64,000 bases of DNA from Ceratotherium simum simum. Lineage: Eukaryota > Chordata > Mammalia > Perissodactyla > Rhinocerotidae. Shown here piece after piece: positions 44,490-55,789 of the stretch (its first letter is position 1; every line of letters starts with the position of its first letter). The stretch is from the NCBI RefSeq assembly GCF_000283155.1, contig NW_004454216.1, positions 10,819,194-10,883,193 of the forward strand, given 5' to 3'. Position numbers and translations under genes: made by a program. The notes below the pieces were generated by a model. The model was not told the origin of the DNA, ran no database searches, and saw only the letters and a program-made list of their open reading frames with translations.

Positions 44490-44820
44490 TTAAGCTATGA
44501 GGAAATGGCTGTGAAGATGCACCGGAGAGAAGCAGTGAGCCGGGGCCGGGCGAGCTGCAGCGGGCCTGTGGAACATCGCGCCACCTGAAGTGTCGGAAAA
44601 CAAATGCGATGGAAACACACGCTTCCATCTGAAAATGCAGCTGGCAGACACAGCTCTGCCTTGGGTTGTGGAGACAGTGACAAATGAAATGCTGGTTGGT
44701 CCCCCATTTATTTTGTTTTTAAAGTGTTTGCCAATACTGGAATGGCCCTGGTCGAGTTGGACTGCCACGCCGCCAGCAGTATTGAGATTCCCTTCAGTAT
44801 GCTAACAGTCCCTCTGATCT
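44490..44820. promoter_or_regulatory. Local CpG cluster, candidate regulatory element
   Basis: Between 44,522 and 44,621 I count ten CpG dinucleotides in 100 bp (for example GCCGGGGCCGGGCGAG and CATCGCGCC), and three more by 44,775, in a window that is otherwise CpG-poor. It is too short for a standard CpG island. No repeat is recognised. The open frames here (minus strand 44,431-44,768) overlap in several registers and do not look coding. It could be an enhancer, an unannotated alternative promoter or a young insertion not yet CpG-decayed. Confidence 0.35.
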
Positions 44821-45768
44821 CAATTATTACTGTTTCCTACGTTTCCCAGTAATAAGCCAATTAGGAGACTGTCTAAAAGTGAGTAGGTGAGGATTCAGAT
44901 TGGCTAAGGTGCAGGTATTCAGTGACTCCATCTGGAAAATGTGGCATGGGAGCTCTGAGTGTCCTCATTGATGGGCGTGCGGTCAGGCTCTGTCAGGATG
45001 TTTTTGTAGTTCTGGAATTCTCTTTTTCAGTCAAGTCCTCTTGAATGTGCAGATGTTTGCAGTGGCTGAAGCAAAGTCACATGTACTTCCTGGTTAAAGT
45101 CTCCCCATAACACAGCCCACAAATGAAGATCACTACACCAACAAAAGTGAAAGCACTTAGGAGAATATTTAGCACTCCTAATGCAAAACATTTTGTAATT
45201 CTCTATCTGCCAAACCTGTCTTGAGAGGAGGTCAGTAATATTCTCATTAGCCTGCTAAGGAAACCAGCCAGCTGTTGTTCCCAAAGTAACACATGGTCAA
45301 TCGATATCTGGAATTAGAACACAAACATTCTCATTCCAGGGACCAAGCTGAGGCAACAACAAACTTGGGTGTAAGAGTATTGTAAGTTCTGGAGGCAACC
45401 AATACGATGAAATCACTCCCCGATGACAGGATACGCATATGCATACAGTCAAGAAAAACCAGGAATTCTGCATTGCATTTAAAGCCAAACATTTGTTCAT
45501 TTGAGCTTTACAAGTTTCCTATTGATGCAGGAGTTGAAGGAAGGAACGGGAAATATGTGAAGGGGGACAGAGAGAAAGACAGTGGAAAATATTATGTGAG
45601 AGAAGTTTCAAAGTAAAAATAGATTCTGAAAATATATGAAATTAGTTTAGTCATTTTTTAATTTTAACAGCTCTTTCCCTGTCTCAGAAGAAAGGTAAAG
45701 GTTTCAGAATACCTCGTACAAAAAATTCTTTATAAAATATGACAATAAATGTCATACCATAAATTTAG
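44821..45768. other. Unique sequence, nothing recognised
   Basis: About 950 bp without a nameable repeat or supported gene. Confidence 0.4.
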
Positions 45769-45919
45769 TCTCCAAAGGGAATGTATCAAAAAAATAAAAG
45801 CACGCTATTTTGTTACTCTGACTCAGAATAGCGTGATTGTCAAGATATTATTTTAAGTCAATCGGAGATATGAAAAAAACTTCTGTTCGTATTTGTTATT
45901 TAAGTTCAGAAAAACATAT
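45769..45919 (+). repeat. Diverged direct repeat, copy 1
   Basis: It starts TCTCCAAAGGGAATGTA and ends AACATAT. Against copy 2 (47,569-47,724) the first 94 positions align without gaps at about 70 matches (roughly 74%). The start points lie exactly 1,800 bp apart. The similarity fades upstream but may extend some 50 bp further. It is either an old local duplication or two copies of a repeat family that I do not know. Confidence 0.8.
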
Positions 45920-46665
45920 CTCCCCCCACCACACACACCCTGAGCAATACCTTTAGAATCGTTCCTGATCACACCACCGCTCAGTCACTCATGTCACCGT
46001 CAAATGAATTTTTATCATTTCCTTGCCTGTGTCTTGTCAGTCTAGTGAATTTTTATTGTAATTCCCTTGGGCGGAGATCCAGTAAAATCCTATTTTCCAT
46101 ACAACCTTTAACACTTCATAGATATTTTTATTAGAAATTAATCGAATACAAAACAAAAAAAAATCCAAAAACAATATTTCACAAGCAACCATACCCTCTT
46201 CCTGTAACAAGTGAGTTTTAAAAAAGTCATGTGTTCCAAACTCATCGTCACAGAAATTAAATATGTACAGCTTTTTGTATTTCAGTCATACCTCGATAAA
46301 GTGATTCAAAACAACTTTTAAGTATAACTCACAGTTCAAAAATAAATAAAAATTTTTAAAAATCAAGTGGTCTCTATCAGTTGCAGGGCCTGGGTAGGAC
46401 AAAGGGTTGTTTCATGTGAATCTTCTAATAACTTCTTGCATTATTCTAAAACAAATTCACATTACCAAGTTCACTATTTTTAAAGGATTCATATTCTTTT
46501 TATGAACTACCAAGTTGATTTTCTTGAACTGATATCTTTTAATTTATTTGGGAGTTGGAGAGATTGGCTATATATTATTTAATATTTTTTGATGCTTAAT
46601 AATTTGCCCAAATTTAAAGTGATATTTCTACAGTATCTTGCTTGTCCCACGTGCAGTTAACTTAG
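45920..46665. other. AT-rich unique sequence
   Basis: About 750 bp, strongly AT-rich (46,120-46,620), no nameable repeat. Confidence 0.4.
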
Positions 46666-46907
46666 ACCACCCCCATCACTCCCACTATCACCACCTCCAT
46701 CACCACCCTCATCACCATCACCACCCCCATGACCACACTCATCACCACCTCCATCACCACCATGCCCATCACCACCCCCACCACCATGCCCATCACCCCC
46801 CCCACCACCAACCCCACCACCCCCCCCACCACCACCCCCATCACCACCACCACCACCACCCCCATCACCACCCCCATCACCATGCCCATCACCACCCACA
46901 TCATGAA
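46666..46907. repeat. CAY-type trinucleotide/minisatellite array
   Basis: About 240 bp made of CAC, CAT and CCC triplets with a higher-order unit near ATCACCACCCCCATCACC. Guanine is absent from the plus strand except in ATG triplets, so the minus strand is a G-rich GGTGGTGATGGGGGTG-type array. It drives accidental long open frames: a 126-codon His/Pro frame on the plus strand (46,638-47,018), a poly-Gly/Asp and a poly-Val/Met frame on the minus strand. None is a credible protein. Confidence 0.98.
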
Positions 46908-47568
46908 CCATTAATGGAAATTGTTCGAGTCTTAATAGCCAGGAGTCTCACATCCAAGGATGATCCAAGAGTGGCAAAAAATAAAAGATGCAATTTTTTT
47001 TCTTGTTCTGAAAACTAATCAGTATCTTCCTCAAGATTTGTTCTCTACTTACCTAAAGATGCTGGTTCTCTGCACACTGATCTGAGTGCCACTTTTCCAG
47101 ATTCTAGAAGACTCAGTTGACATGATCAGGTATGCAAATCCTGGCTCTGCACATGCTTTCCTCATTTTGACCAATCTTGGTAGAGACTGGCTCTGAGGCT
47201 TCAGCACCAAACACGGACAACCCAATGACTGCTAAGGAATTCTTTTGCAAGACATATGTTCTGCAAATATAGGCTGGTCATTACATTCTTTTTGTAAATA
47301 TACCCACAAGGTGGCTACATGTTATCTGCCAGTTTTCTTTTTTCTTTCAATGTAGTCTGAGAAATTGTTTGATGACAGGGAAATTGCTACGGAAGATCCT
47401 ATACCTGTCCCTGGGTATCAATGATGGGTTATAAACACACACATCACAGGCCCTACTGCTTAAAAACATCTATGAAATAAATTGTCTATCCTCAGGTATC
47501 CATTTGCTTTAAATTTACCTAGAGTAAAATCCTCAAAACATAGGGCAATCAGGCAGTTCAGAATTGAC
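46908..47568. other. Unique sequence
   Basis: About 660 bp without a nameable repeat. A partial CTCF-like core CCACAAGGTGGC sits at 47,304-47,315 on the plus strand, with a mismatch and a poor left flank. Confidence 0.4.
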
Positions 47569-47724
47569 TCTCCAAAGGGAATGTACCACATTAATAGAAG
47601 CTCACTGCTCCTTTACCCTGACTTAGAACAGCAGGATTAGTAAGATAGTATTTGAAATTAATACAAAGAGGCAAATGAAAAATCCTTCTGTTTTTATTTT
47701 CCGTTTTGTTTTAGAGCAACATAT
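47569..47724 (+). repeat. Diverged direct repeat, copy 2
   Basis: Partner of 45,769-45,919, in the same orientation, sharing TCTCCAAAGGGAATGTA exactly, then CCTGACTTAGAACAGC for CTCTGACTCAGAATAGC, and ending AACATAT. Confidence 0.8.
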
Positions 47725-47844
47725 AGGGGGTTAGGCACTTTGGGGCTAAGCACTAAATAAATGTAGTAGTTAACCTTATGAAGTGCCTCCCTTGACCACT
47801 AGCCAAATCACCTTCTCTGAGAACGACTCCCATGAATATAATAG

Positions 47845-48225
47845 GGTGGGCCCCTGGCAGCTCTATTCTACTACATGACCCTAATGTCCCTCACTCCTGC
47901 CCATAGCTGTTTGGGCCAAAGGTGGACATTGATTCCAATTTCTCAGCTTCTCTCCCTTGAGATTCCTAATTTGGCCAATGAGGCAGCCGCCCACAAGTGC
48001 ACGGACTATACCGTAAAAACGTCTGGGCCGTAGGGTGGCCTATTCTGCCATGTGGTGGAGAGGCAGAGACCAGAGCACAAGTACAGAGGAGCAGTCAAGA
48101 CACGTAGCTCTGCATCAACCCTGATGGCTTTCCTTTTCCTGCTTCCTGGGTTTTTCTGAAGCACAGCTTCATTCCTGCCCTGAATTTCCATGCATTATCC
48201 CTGCTTTCTTAAAATAAGGAAAAAA
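47845..48225 (+). mobile_element. Probable ancient LTR-type repeat
   Basis: CTCCTGCCCATAGCTGTTTG then GGCCAAAGGTGGACATTG, TAATTTGGCCAATGAGGCAG, TGCCATGTGGTGGAGAGGCA, ACCCTGATGGCTTTCCTTTT and CTGAATTTCCATGCATTATC follow a block series that I associate with old mammalian LTRs, ending near the AATAAG at 48,213. Family not named. Confidence 0.45.
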
Positions 48226-49362
48226 CAGTCCTTTTTTTCCTTAATCTAGCTTAATTTGTTTTCTGATACCCTTACTTAATACAAAAGAGGCCAACGGATA
48301 TTACAAAGAAAAGAGCCTTGAATATGTGTGACCAGCATGGAATTGAACTAGCCCACCTTCACTAAGCCACATCATTTGGAGATTGTGGATTCCTCCTCTA
48401 TCTCTGCCCACAAATTCTTTTCACTTTCAGATTATCTTTAGTTTTCATTTCATCTTACAGAGAATAAAATTGGGAAACACACAGTAGATTCTCAGCACCT
48501 TGCTGAGCACAGAAGAATAGGGTCGACCTGTCTCATTCTTCATAAGGGAGCAAGTAAACACCATGATTTCTATTAGCTGATGAACCTGCTTTGTGTGTAT
48601 GCTTTCTCTTCCTTCTTTTTATTATTTTTCTCAGTCCTCAAATGCTCACTAGAAATCCCACACTGCACATTGATTTTGGAAAGAAAGCTTGTTAAACTAT
48701 GCGTCACTATTTTTCCTTGAGTCTAAACAAATGAACTCACCTTCACAATAGGGCATTAGGAAAACCTTTTCTTTCCTTTGGAACATGTCTGCACATCTGT
48801 ACCATCCCAGCACTCAGTAAATGTTAGAAATATGTCAAAGATATTGTACTACGGTACTGCTCATTAATACAAAAAAATCCAACAGACATCAACAGCCCAG
48901 TCAGCAATTTCCCCAGAGACGGAGGAGAAAGATAGCAGCTTGTCCAAAACTCTCATCAGTCCTTTAAAAGTGGCTTATACTAACTTTTGAAAGAAAGAGA
49001 AATAATTGATTGTCTTTTTTAAGCTCTGTGTTATTTGGTGTCTGTTACTTGAAGTTTAACTTAGCTCTCCCAGTATCAGATGTTGGCCTCTCTCAAGATC
49101 CACTTCTATTCCTCTGCAGCAGGTTGCTCCAAACGTGAGCTACCCAACCTAGCAGAATGTCGTGGAATCTCTACCGTGACAGCCTAGGTGGACATTGCAT
49201 AGTTCAGCGGATGTGGGCTTTCCAAGTCTGGTTCCCTTTGAGTGCAAGCTAAAGTCTTGATGTTATATTCTTCTGATATCAAATAGATAAGTGCTGAAAC
49301 ACACACGCACAAACACATGGCCCTCCCAAAGAAGTCAGAATTCATTCTAAACTGAAATCAAC
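48226..49362. other. Unique sequence, nothing recognised
   Basis: About 1.1 kb without a nameable repeat or coding signal. Confidence 0.4.
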
Positions 49363-49490
49363 AAATGTTTATTGAGTAATTTTTATGGACAAGCACTGCC
49401 TATACACATTTTATGCATTTTTCTTATTCTTTAAATCTACCTTTTTGAGATAGGTACTATTTTCTTATTGCTTTCCCTAGGTGACCTATA
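49363..49490 (-). mobile_element. MIR SINE fragment
   Basis: ATGTTTATTGAGTAATTTTT, CATTTTATGCATTTTTCTTA and TTTTTGAGATAGGTACTATT match the reverse complement of the MIR tail (…GAGGTAGGTACTATTATT…). Confidence 0.55.
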
Positions 49491-50479
49491 TACCCAAGGT
49501 CTCTCATTGTCCATGATGGCTGCTAGAAACTCTACTACTATATCTATATTCTAACAAGGAGGAAGCAACAAAGAAAGGCATGCCCACTTCCTTTAGGAAT
49601 ACTTCCTATAAGTTGCATGCACTACTTCTATTTACACCCCGTTGTCTAGGATTTAGTCACATGGGTATACTCGCAGCAAGGAAGTCTGGGAAAATGGTCT
49701 TTATTACAGGTAGACATCTACCCAGCTAAAAAATCAAAGGTTCTATGACTGAGTTGGAGAGGAAACAAAGCGGGGACAACTAGCAGTCTTTGCCATGGGA
49801 GGGGTGTCTCAAAATTGATCTTGAGGAGGACATGATGCTGAGGAGTAATTAACACCTAGATGACTCAGAGATAAAATGAGATTAATTTTCCTTTTATCTC
49901 TATATACCATAAGATGGAGAACCTGGATATGAGTAAGAGGAGTCTGATGTTTGGGTTATACAGACATAGAAGGTCAAGGCTTACAGGAAAGTTAGAAGGG
50001 AGAAATGCAGGCCAAACTTTCCACTGCTGCTAAATGAATTATATATATGTTTTCCCTTTCACATAAGGAGGGAAAAACAATTTATCTAAGGGAATCAAGT
50101 GTTTCTAGTCACTGAGGCTTGGGACATAAGAACAAATCTCTCGGTGGGCCTTTATATGGGAGATACTAAGCTATGTGACATCAAGTCCTTGTTACTCTAC
50201 AGTTAAGTATTCAAGGAAAGAAATCATCTTAATTGTGTTCTGCTAAATGAAAGGTAACTTGTCTTAATGTATTAAAATCCCTCCATAACTTTATATTTTA
50301 AAAAATAAATGTAATATTATATCTAATAGTAGAATATTTCTCATATGTGATGGGACAGATGAGCTTTCTGGTTGCCCCTCAATTTATACCCCTTGTGATG
50401 TACATCAAGTCATTAAAGCTACCGTGATAGACAGATCCAGAACAAGGACTTCCTCCTCACCTTCTTCTTTCTGCCAAGT
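49491..50479. other. Unique sequence, nothing recognised
   Basis: About 1 kb without a nameable repeat or coding signal. Confidence 0.4.
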
Positions 50480-50745
50480 GAAATGATACTCACCCTTAAA
50501 GATCCAGTTCAAGTTTCATCTGCCTCAAAGTCTTATTTGACTTTACTAGCTCTCATTCCTCTTCCTCTTCTCTGAAATTCCCACTACATTTAACAGCCTG
50601 TGTCAGACAATTTAACAATTATATGCTATCTGATAATGTTTCATGTGTGTTAGGATCCTAGAGGACATAGGTGTCTTGTGTTTCTTTGCAAACCCCCATG
50701 GCCTCTAGAGTACTGAGTGCTTAATAAATATCTGTTGTATAATTG
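50480..50745 (+). mobile_element. L2 LINE 3' end
   Basis: AAAGATCCAGTTCAAGTTTC, TCTGCCTCAAAGTCTTATTT, GAGGACATAGGTGTCTTGTG and CTGAGTGCTTAATAAATATC followed by TGTTGTATAATTGA match the L2 terminus including the short terminal repeat region. Confidence 0.8.
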
Positions 50746-51429
50746 ATTTGACTTTTGTGTTAGAGCCTAGGGTATTTACTCAAGCGTTTTGTTCCTGAAC
50801 CTAGTTACCAGTGGGTCCATCTGCTGAGTATTATGGAAAGAGGGAGGTTGGATCACCAAGAGCTGATAGAAAAAAAATTGTGTGTGTGTGTTTGTGTGTA
50901 TGTATGTGTGTATGCACACACATTTGGAAAAAGCACAGATCGAATGATTGGCCATTTATGTGTTATAATTTGGAAGGCACTTCTTGCTGTTATGAAAACA
51001 CCTTCCCATTCCATTTGGCTTAAAATTTCATCCTTACAGGCCAAGAATTTGAACAAGAAAGCAAGAATGCAAGAAAGCAAGAATGCTATCTCCCTCCAAA
51101 AGTCCATGAAAATGCATGTTATTTTGAAGCCACCTTTAGCTCTCTCTGTTAGGTGACAAAATTATCAGATTAACTAGTAGGCACAGGAAAGTAAGGCCAG
51201 ACTGCTAGAAGGGAATGCGAAGAAGGAAGTGGCTTCAAAATGGAATCCTGCCTTCTTCAAGACCTAATTTGAACCAACTCAACAAGGTAAAACATGGCAG
51301 AAGGCAAAAGGAAGGAACACTTCTCAGTGCCAAGAAGGAACTCTGCATCCTTGGCACTCCCTTACCCCAGAAGCTGACCCTTCTACGCCTCTGCAGAATC
51401 CCAAGGCAAATAGAAGCAGAGTTTGAACA
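50746..51429. repeat. Unique sequence with a TG tract and a 16-bp duplication
   Basis: 50,880-50,922 is an imperfect (TG)n tract with TATG interruptions. AAGAAAGCAAGAATGC occurs twice in tandem at 51,055-51,070 and 51,071-51,086. The rest is unassigned, and 60-107-codon frames here are accidental. Confidence 0.7.
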
Positions 51430-51540
51430 CTGCAGTCTAGTGCAACCCTCTTACTTCACAGATTAAGAACTTGCTCTCTGATTGTTCAGGTCAGAAAGTA
51501 GGTTAATAGAAACATCAGTAGTAGAATCCTGGTCCTTTTA
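51430..51540 (-). mobile_element. MIR-type fragment
   Basis: GTCTAGTGCAACCCTCTTAC TTCACAGATTAAGAAC and AGTAGAATCCTGGTCC resemble the reverse complement of MIR/MIR3 (CATCTAGTCCAACCC..TTTTACAGATGAGGAAAC). Weak in the middle. Confidence 0.45.
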
Positions 51541-51682
51541 TTCTCCAATGCTTTTTCTGCTGTGTTCTCGATTCCCTAGAGCACAAGCGACCTCCCTTAT
51601 ATCCAGATAATGAGCACAGATGTATAGGTGTCTGCAATTTTCCCCTCCATTTTTCACTAGGCACCACAGCCAACTTTTGAAG

Positions 51683-51960
51683 AGGCAGGATTGTGTAGAG
51701 ATTAGCAGGGAGAGCAGTGGCTTTGAATCCCAAGTGTCTGGATTCAAACTCCAGCTATCTCTCCTTCTAGCTGTAAGATTTGGGGTAAGTTACTTAAACT
51801 CTGTGTTTCCTGGGTTTCCCACCTGCAAATGAGAACAATAACAGTACCTACCTCATAGAGTTCTTGGGACGATAAAATTATCAATCTATGCAAAGCACTT
51901 AGAACAACGGACTAGCCCAGCGTTGTAGTTAATATTAAGCATTTACTCTTACTGTTATCT
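51683..51960 (+). mobile_element. MIR SINE, nearly complete
   Basis: TAGCAGGGAGAGCAGTGGCT, TGTCTGGATTCAAACTCCAG, GCTGTAAGATTTGGGGTAAG, TACCTACCTCATAGAGTTCT and CAAAGCACTTAGAACAACGG cover MIR end to end at unusually good preservation. Confidence 0.9.
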
Positions 51961-53309
51961 TTAATCATCAAGATACAGGAAAAGAGTATCATGCATAATT
52001 CAACTTCAAAAATCTTGAAATTGATGTTCTAGCTTCACTGAATGGCAATGTCTGTTTCATAAGTACTGAGCACTGAGTACTGAGTACCAACTTCTAGAGA
52101 GTAAGCAGTTTTAGTCTCTTGTCATGATTTTCATTTCAAAGGCATAGGACTAGGAAGAAATAAGTGACCATATATACAAAGAAAGATGCCTTATACACCA
52201 ATGTCTTGCCAACTCTGGTCTGTATCCTAGTTAGAAAAGTTGTCTGTATCAGTGGAAAAATTTCAGAAAAGCCTGCAAAATTTTAGTACTTTCTGAAGGC
52301 CTTTAAACCAGGGATTAGAATGCCCATCTGTCCCAAAGCAGATGCTTCCTCTTCTACTTTGTGATTTCTAAACAATGATAACAATATTAGTAACAATGAC
52401 AAACTCTGTGGTGGGCTCCAGAGATCTCAGGGCCAAATGCTTTCCATGTTAAAATTGGTGGAAGTGAAGTGGCACCATTCTCGGTCCCTGGGCAAGAGGA
52501 GGAGTGAGAACCCTGAGGGTGTGGGGTTTACCTTCTTCAACATGAAGGTGGCAGGTGGCATCAGAGAGTGGGCCCAGCCAAGGCTGCAGGTCAGAAGGGC
52601 ACCCTCCTCACAGAGGAACAGTGAGTGAGCAGTGCATGAAAGAGTGAGCAGTCCAGGCTCAGAAGTGGCCAATGTAAGGGATGCACTTCAGAGTGAGGGA
52701 CGAGAGCTATACTCCTAGATGCTCGTGTACCCTCTGTATATCTGGTTGGCTTATAGGATCATGAGTATATAATCCAAAATCTACTTTGGTCCTCATTTTT
52801 AACTTTAGTCAAACTCATTTGAAGCAAAGCGGCATGAATGTCAGAAAATTTTATGGACATTCTAAATGTTTATAATTAATAAATACTCATAAAATGTTTT
52901 AATTTTTTTGAGATCTTATCTCAGTTCAAAACTAAAAGAGAGTTCTTAAAAAATAATATTTTAGGGAACAAAACAGACTAAACTTCAGGGCATAGGTCAT
53001 TTCAGCCTCTACAATCTACAAGTTTGCAGAATCAATAACATGAGATTAAAATTATGGGGCTAGCTTTAGATTTTCCTCCTGGGAATTGAGAGACATTTCC
53101 TGAGCTTCAAGCCATAAGCCTCTCACTTATATCCTGGGGCATGGTTTCTCCTCTTCAGGGTTATGATGGATACATAAGTACAGAATGAGATTCAAATAAG
53201 ACTTCAGTCTTCAGTTCTTAATATTTAAAGATTCACCCTTTCATTCATTTATTCAAATGAATAGCTATGTCAGACACAATGCTGTCTGTCGTAATTATGA
53301 ATTACATAC
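51961..53309. other. Mostly unique sequence
   Basis: About 1.35 kb. 52,063-52,090 has small GAGTACTGAG-type repeats. 53,237-53,290 is a short LINE-terminus-like piece (TTCATTCATTTATTCAAATG). 52,430-52,680 is GC-richer with overlapping accidental frames. No supported gene. Confidence 0.4.
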
Positions 53310-54345
53310 ATTCATCCAATTATTAATTAATTCAATAAGTGTGTTGAATTGTTACTTTGAACCAAGCATTTTTCTAGGTGCTAGAAATACAGCAAAAGAA
53401 ACTACAAGGCATTACCCTTGTTTTCACAAAGTACACATTGTAATAGAAGAGAGAGAAAGAAAAGAAACACATAGCATTTCATATAAGTATTATGAAGAAG
53501 AGAAAACGGCATAATATGATAAAAACAACTTAAGATAGTGTGGTCATGGGAGACCTCTCTGAGGAGATAATTTGTATCCTAAGACCTGAATAACAAGAAT
53601 AATTCAGTCATGCAGAGATCCAGGAGAAGAGCAGTCCTAGCAGGCAAAGTCCTGGCAGGAACTTGGTATGTTGGAGGGATGGAAAGCAGACAAAGGTGGC
53701 TAGTTGTAGTGAGTGAGATGGGTAATGAAAGAAAACAAGGGAATGGGGTAGGCTGAGGTCAGAAAATCTTAGGGTCTAGAGGATCCAGTAAGTAATTTGG
53801 ATTTTACAAATGTCCCTATAGACTTTGAAACAGGAGGATGACAGCATATAATTTATGTTTTTAAAATATCACTTTTGCAGCTATATGGAGAAAGAATTGT
53901 AAGCAGTGGTGTGCCAGTAAATGTTTAACAATTAGCTATCTGGAAAATATATAGAGAAAAGTCCTGATTTATAGCATATTCCAATTTCTGTGGTGTAAAA
54001 ATTCCCACCATGGCCAATTTCTAGCTGCCAATACGTCACAGAAGGTGAGGTTGGAAAGCGATGCACACAACTGGCTCTTGGGATCTGAAGAAGGCAGCTC
54101 CAGCACAAACCACTGACAGCAGGACAGCAGGAGTGGGAACAGAAAAGCCAGCCATGAGGCTTCCGCAGCCGTCCAGGCAAGAAAGATGGCTGCTTGGTAG
54201 AATGGATTGGGGCAATTGCAGCTGCAGTTAAAAGAAATGGACAGATTTAAGAGGTATTTATAAGAAAAAATAGACAAGACATAATGATCAATTAAATATA
54301 GGAGATAGACAGACATCAAGAAGGAATTCCATGTTTCTAAAGGGT
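53310..54345 (-). mobile_element. Ancient LINE 3' region (L2/L1M type) split by MER3
   Basis: From TTCATCCAATTATTAATTAA then CAAGCATTTTTCTAGGTGCT the reverse-complement LINE runs through GAGACCTCTCTGAGGAGATA, AGAGATCCAGGAGAAGAGCA, ATTTGGATTTTACAAATGTC and ACTTTTGCAGCTATATGGAG. After MER3 it resumes with CCGTCCAGGCAAGAAAGATG and AAATGGACAGATTTAAGAGG. The 139-codon minus-strand frame at 53,969-54,388 spans the LINE/MER3 mosaic and is accidental. Confidence 0.8.
53904..54115 (+). mobile_element. MER3 DNA transposon (hAT-type MITE)
   Basis: It begins CAGTGGTGTGCCAGTAAATG and ends GCACAAACCACTG, giving CAGTGG terminal inverted repeats. The middle AGCATATTCCAATTTCTGTG then GTGTAAAAATTCCCACCATG is diagnostic for MER3. 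Its 212 bp are close to family length. The expected 8-bp target duplication (ATTGTAAG and ACAGCAGG) is largely eroded. Confidence 0.93.
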
Positions 54346-55789
54346 AAAACTCCTTCCAGTAACTAATTTTCTCCCAATTTGTCTCCATCTTTCCTATATC
54401 CTACTCAGATTCTTTTTATTTAAGGTTTTTTTTAAATGTAATTTATACCTATCTGTCTCTTCTCTAATGCAGAGACAATAAAGAAGTTTCTTGCCTATGC
54501 CATCTGCTCTCTTCTAGGTGGACATAGCCCAAGAGGCACTGGTGAATGTGAGGGTGGAAATTCTGGATTCTGTACCAATGTTCTTACTCCAGCTGCCTAT
54601 CCCTGCGATCCTTGCTTGTGGCACACTTGGGCACTCTAGCCCCTGCCTACGTTAGGGTTGGGGTGGGAGTGATTGGTGATCATGCATTTAGAAGAAAAGG
54701 ACAAGATGGTGTTAAGAGAAAGTCATGTTCTTTCCGAGCTGATTCTCAAGTCTGTTATTTTCACTATGAATTTGACAAGGAATGTTGAAGTCCCATTCAT
54801 TATCCCTAATTGTATGAGGAGGTATTTGATGATTTAATAAAACCTGTTTCTAATCGAGCATCATTCCACGGTCATTAAAATCTGTTATATAACATTTTTA
54901 GTGTTTGCTATGCAAGCATTTTAACCACCTGGTCACTTTCCCACTGTCTATGATCAATTTTTGCATTACATCTCTCATGTTTCAACCAACCATCTTCAGA
55001 GAACCAAACTGTGAGTTTTCAAATTACTGTAGTAAGTACATTACACTGGATCAGCCTTCTTAAGGGACTCTCTCTTCCTTAATTTGACTGACTGAACGAC
55101 ATTGAGGTTCAGTGACCCAAAAACTGGCAGAAAATTTTATGGATAATATTGCCATTTGTCATCAAAACTTTTAATAGAAATAATAGGAATAAGGATGAGC
55201 TGAATATCAGAAAAAGTGAATGGCATTTTTTTTTTTACAACTGACAAATATTTATGTCCATAGTATTCTTTCCATGAAACCACTTTTCCCTTACTCTGCT
55301 GTTGTCCTATATTTATGAGACATGTCCACTAAAGAGGACTTTCTCTGTTTTTGCCCTTCAGTAATCTAGATATTGAATTTATTGTTATAATGATTTATTT
55401 TGTCCAGACAATACCATACAATTGTACATATTTCAATACCAATACAGTTTCCCAGATGATGCTGAAATTCATCACCACAGCAATGCCGGAGAAAGGTAGT
55501 TAAACCATAAGCAGAAGATCTGGGTTTATCCTAGTGACTTGCTGTTTGACTGTGGGAGATACACTGGTCCTCCATGACTTTACTCATCTATATAATGAAG
55601 CACTTAAAAAATAGGCATTTATAAAATTCCCATTAGGTCTTAAGATAGTTGAAACTTTTTCTGGAGAGACTTGCATCTAGCTTATACAGGATCATACACA
55701 GTATCAAATCATTGTATGCTACCTCTTTTTACTTCTGCCTTACTCAACATAATTGTAGTTAAGCTTTTAATGGATCACTGCCTATATGT
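54346..55789. other. Unique sequence, AT-rich
   Basis: About 1.4 kb without a nameable repeat. 54,830-55,450 is repeat-free and AT-rich and could be conserved non-coding DNA, but shows nothing specific. A T11 run lies at 55,229-55,239. Confidence 0.4.

Noticed and set aside
46638..47018. 126-codon His/Pro-rich open frame on the plus strand
   Set aside because: It is created by the CAY satellite, and the same DNA gives long Gly/Asp and Val/Met frames on the other strand. The non-repeat tail has no recognisable domain.
53969..54388. 139-codon minus-strand open frame, the longest in the window
   Set aside because: It runs across MER3 and an ancient LINE, so it cannot be an ancestral gene.
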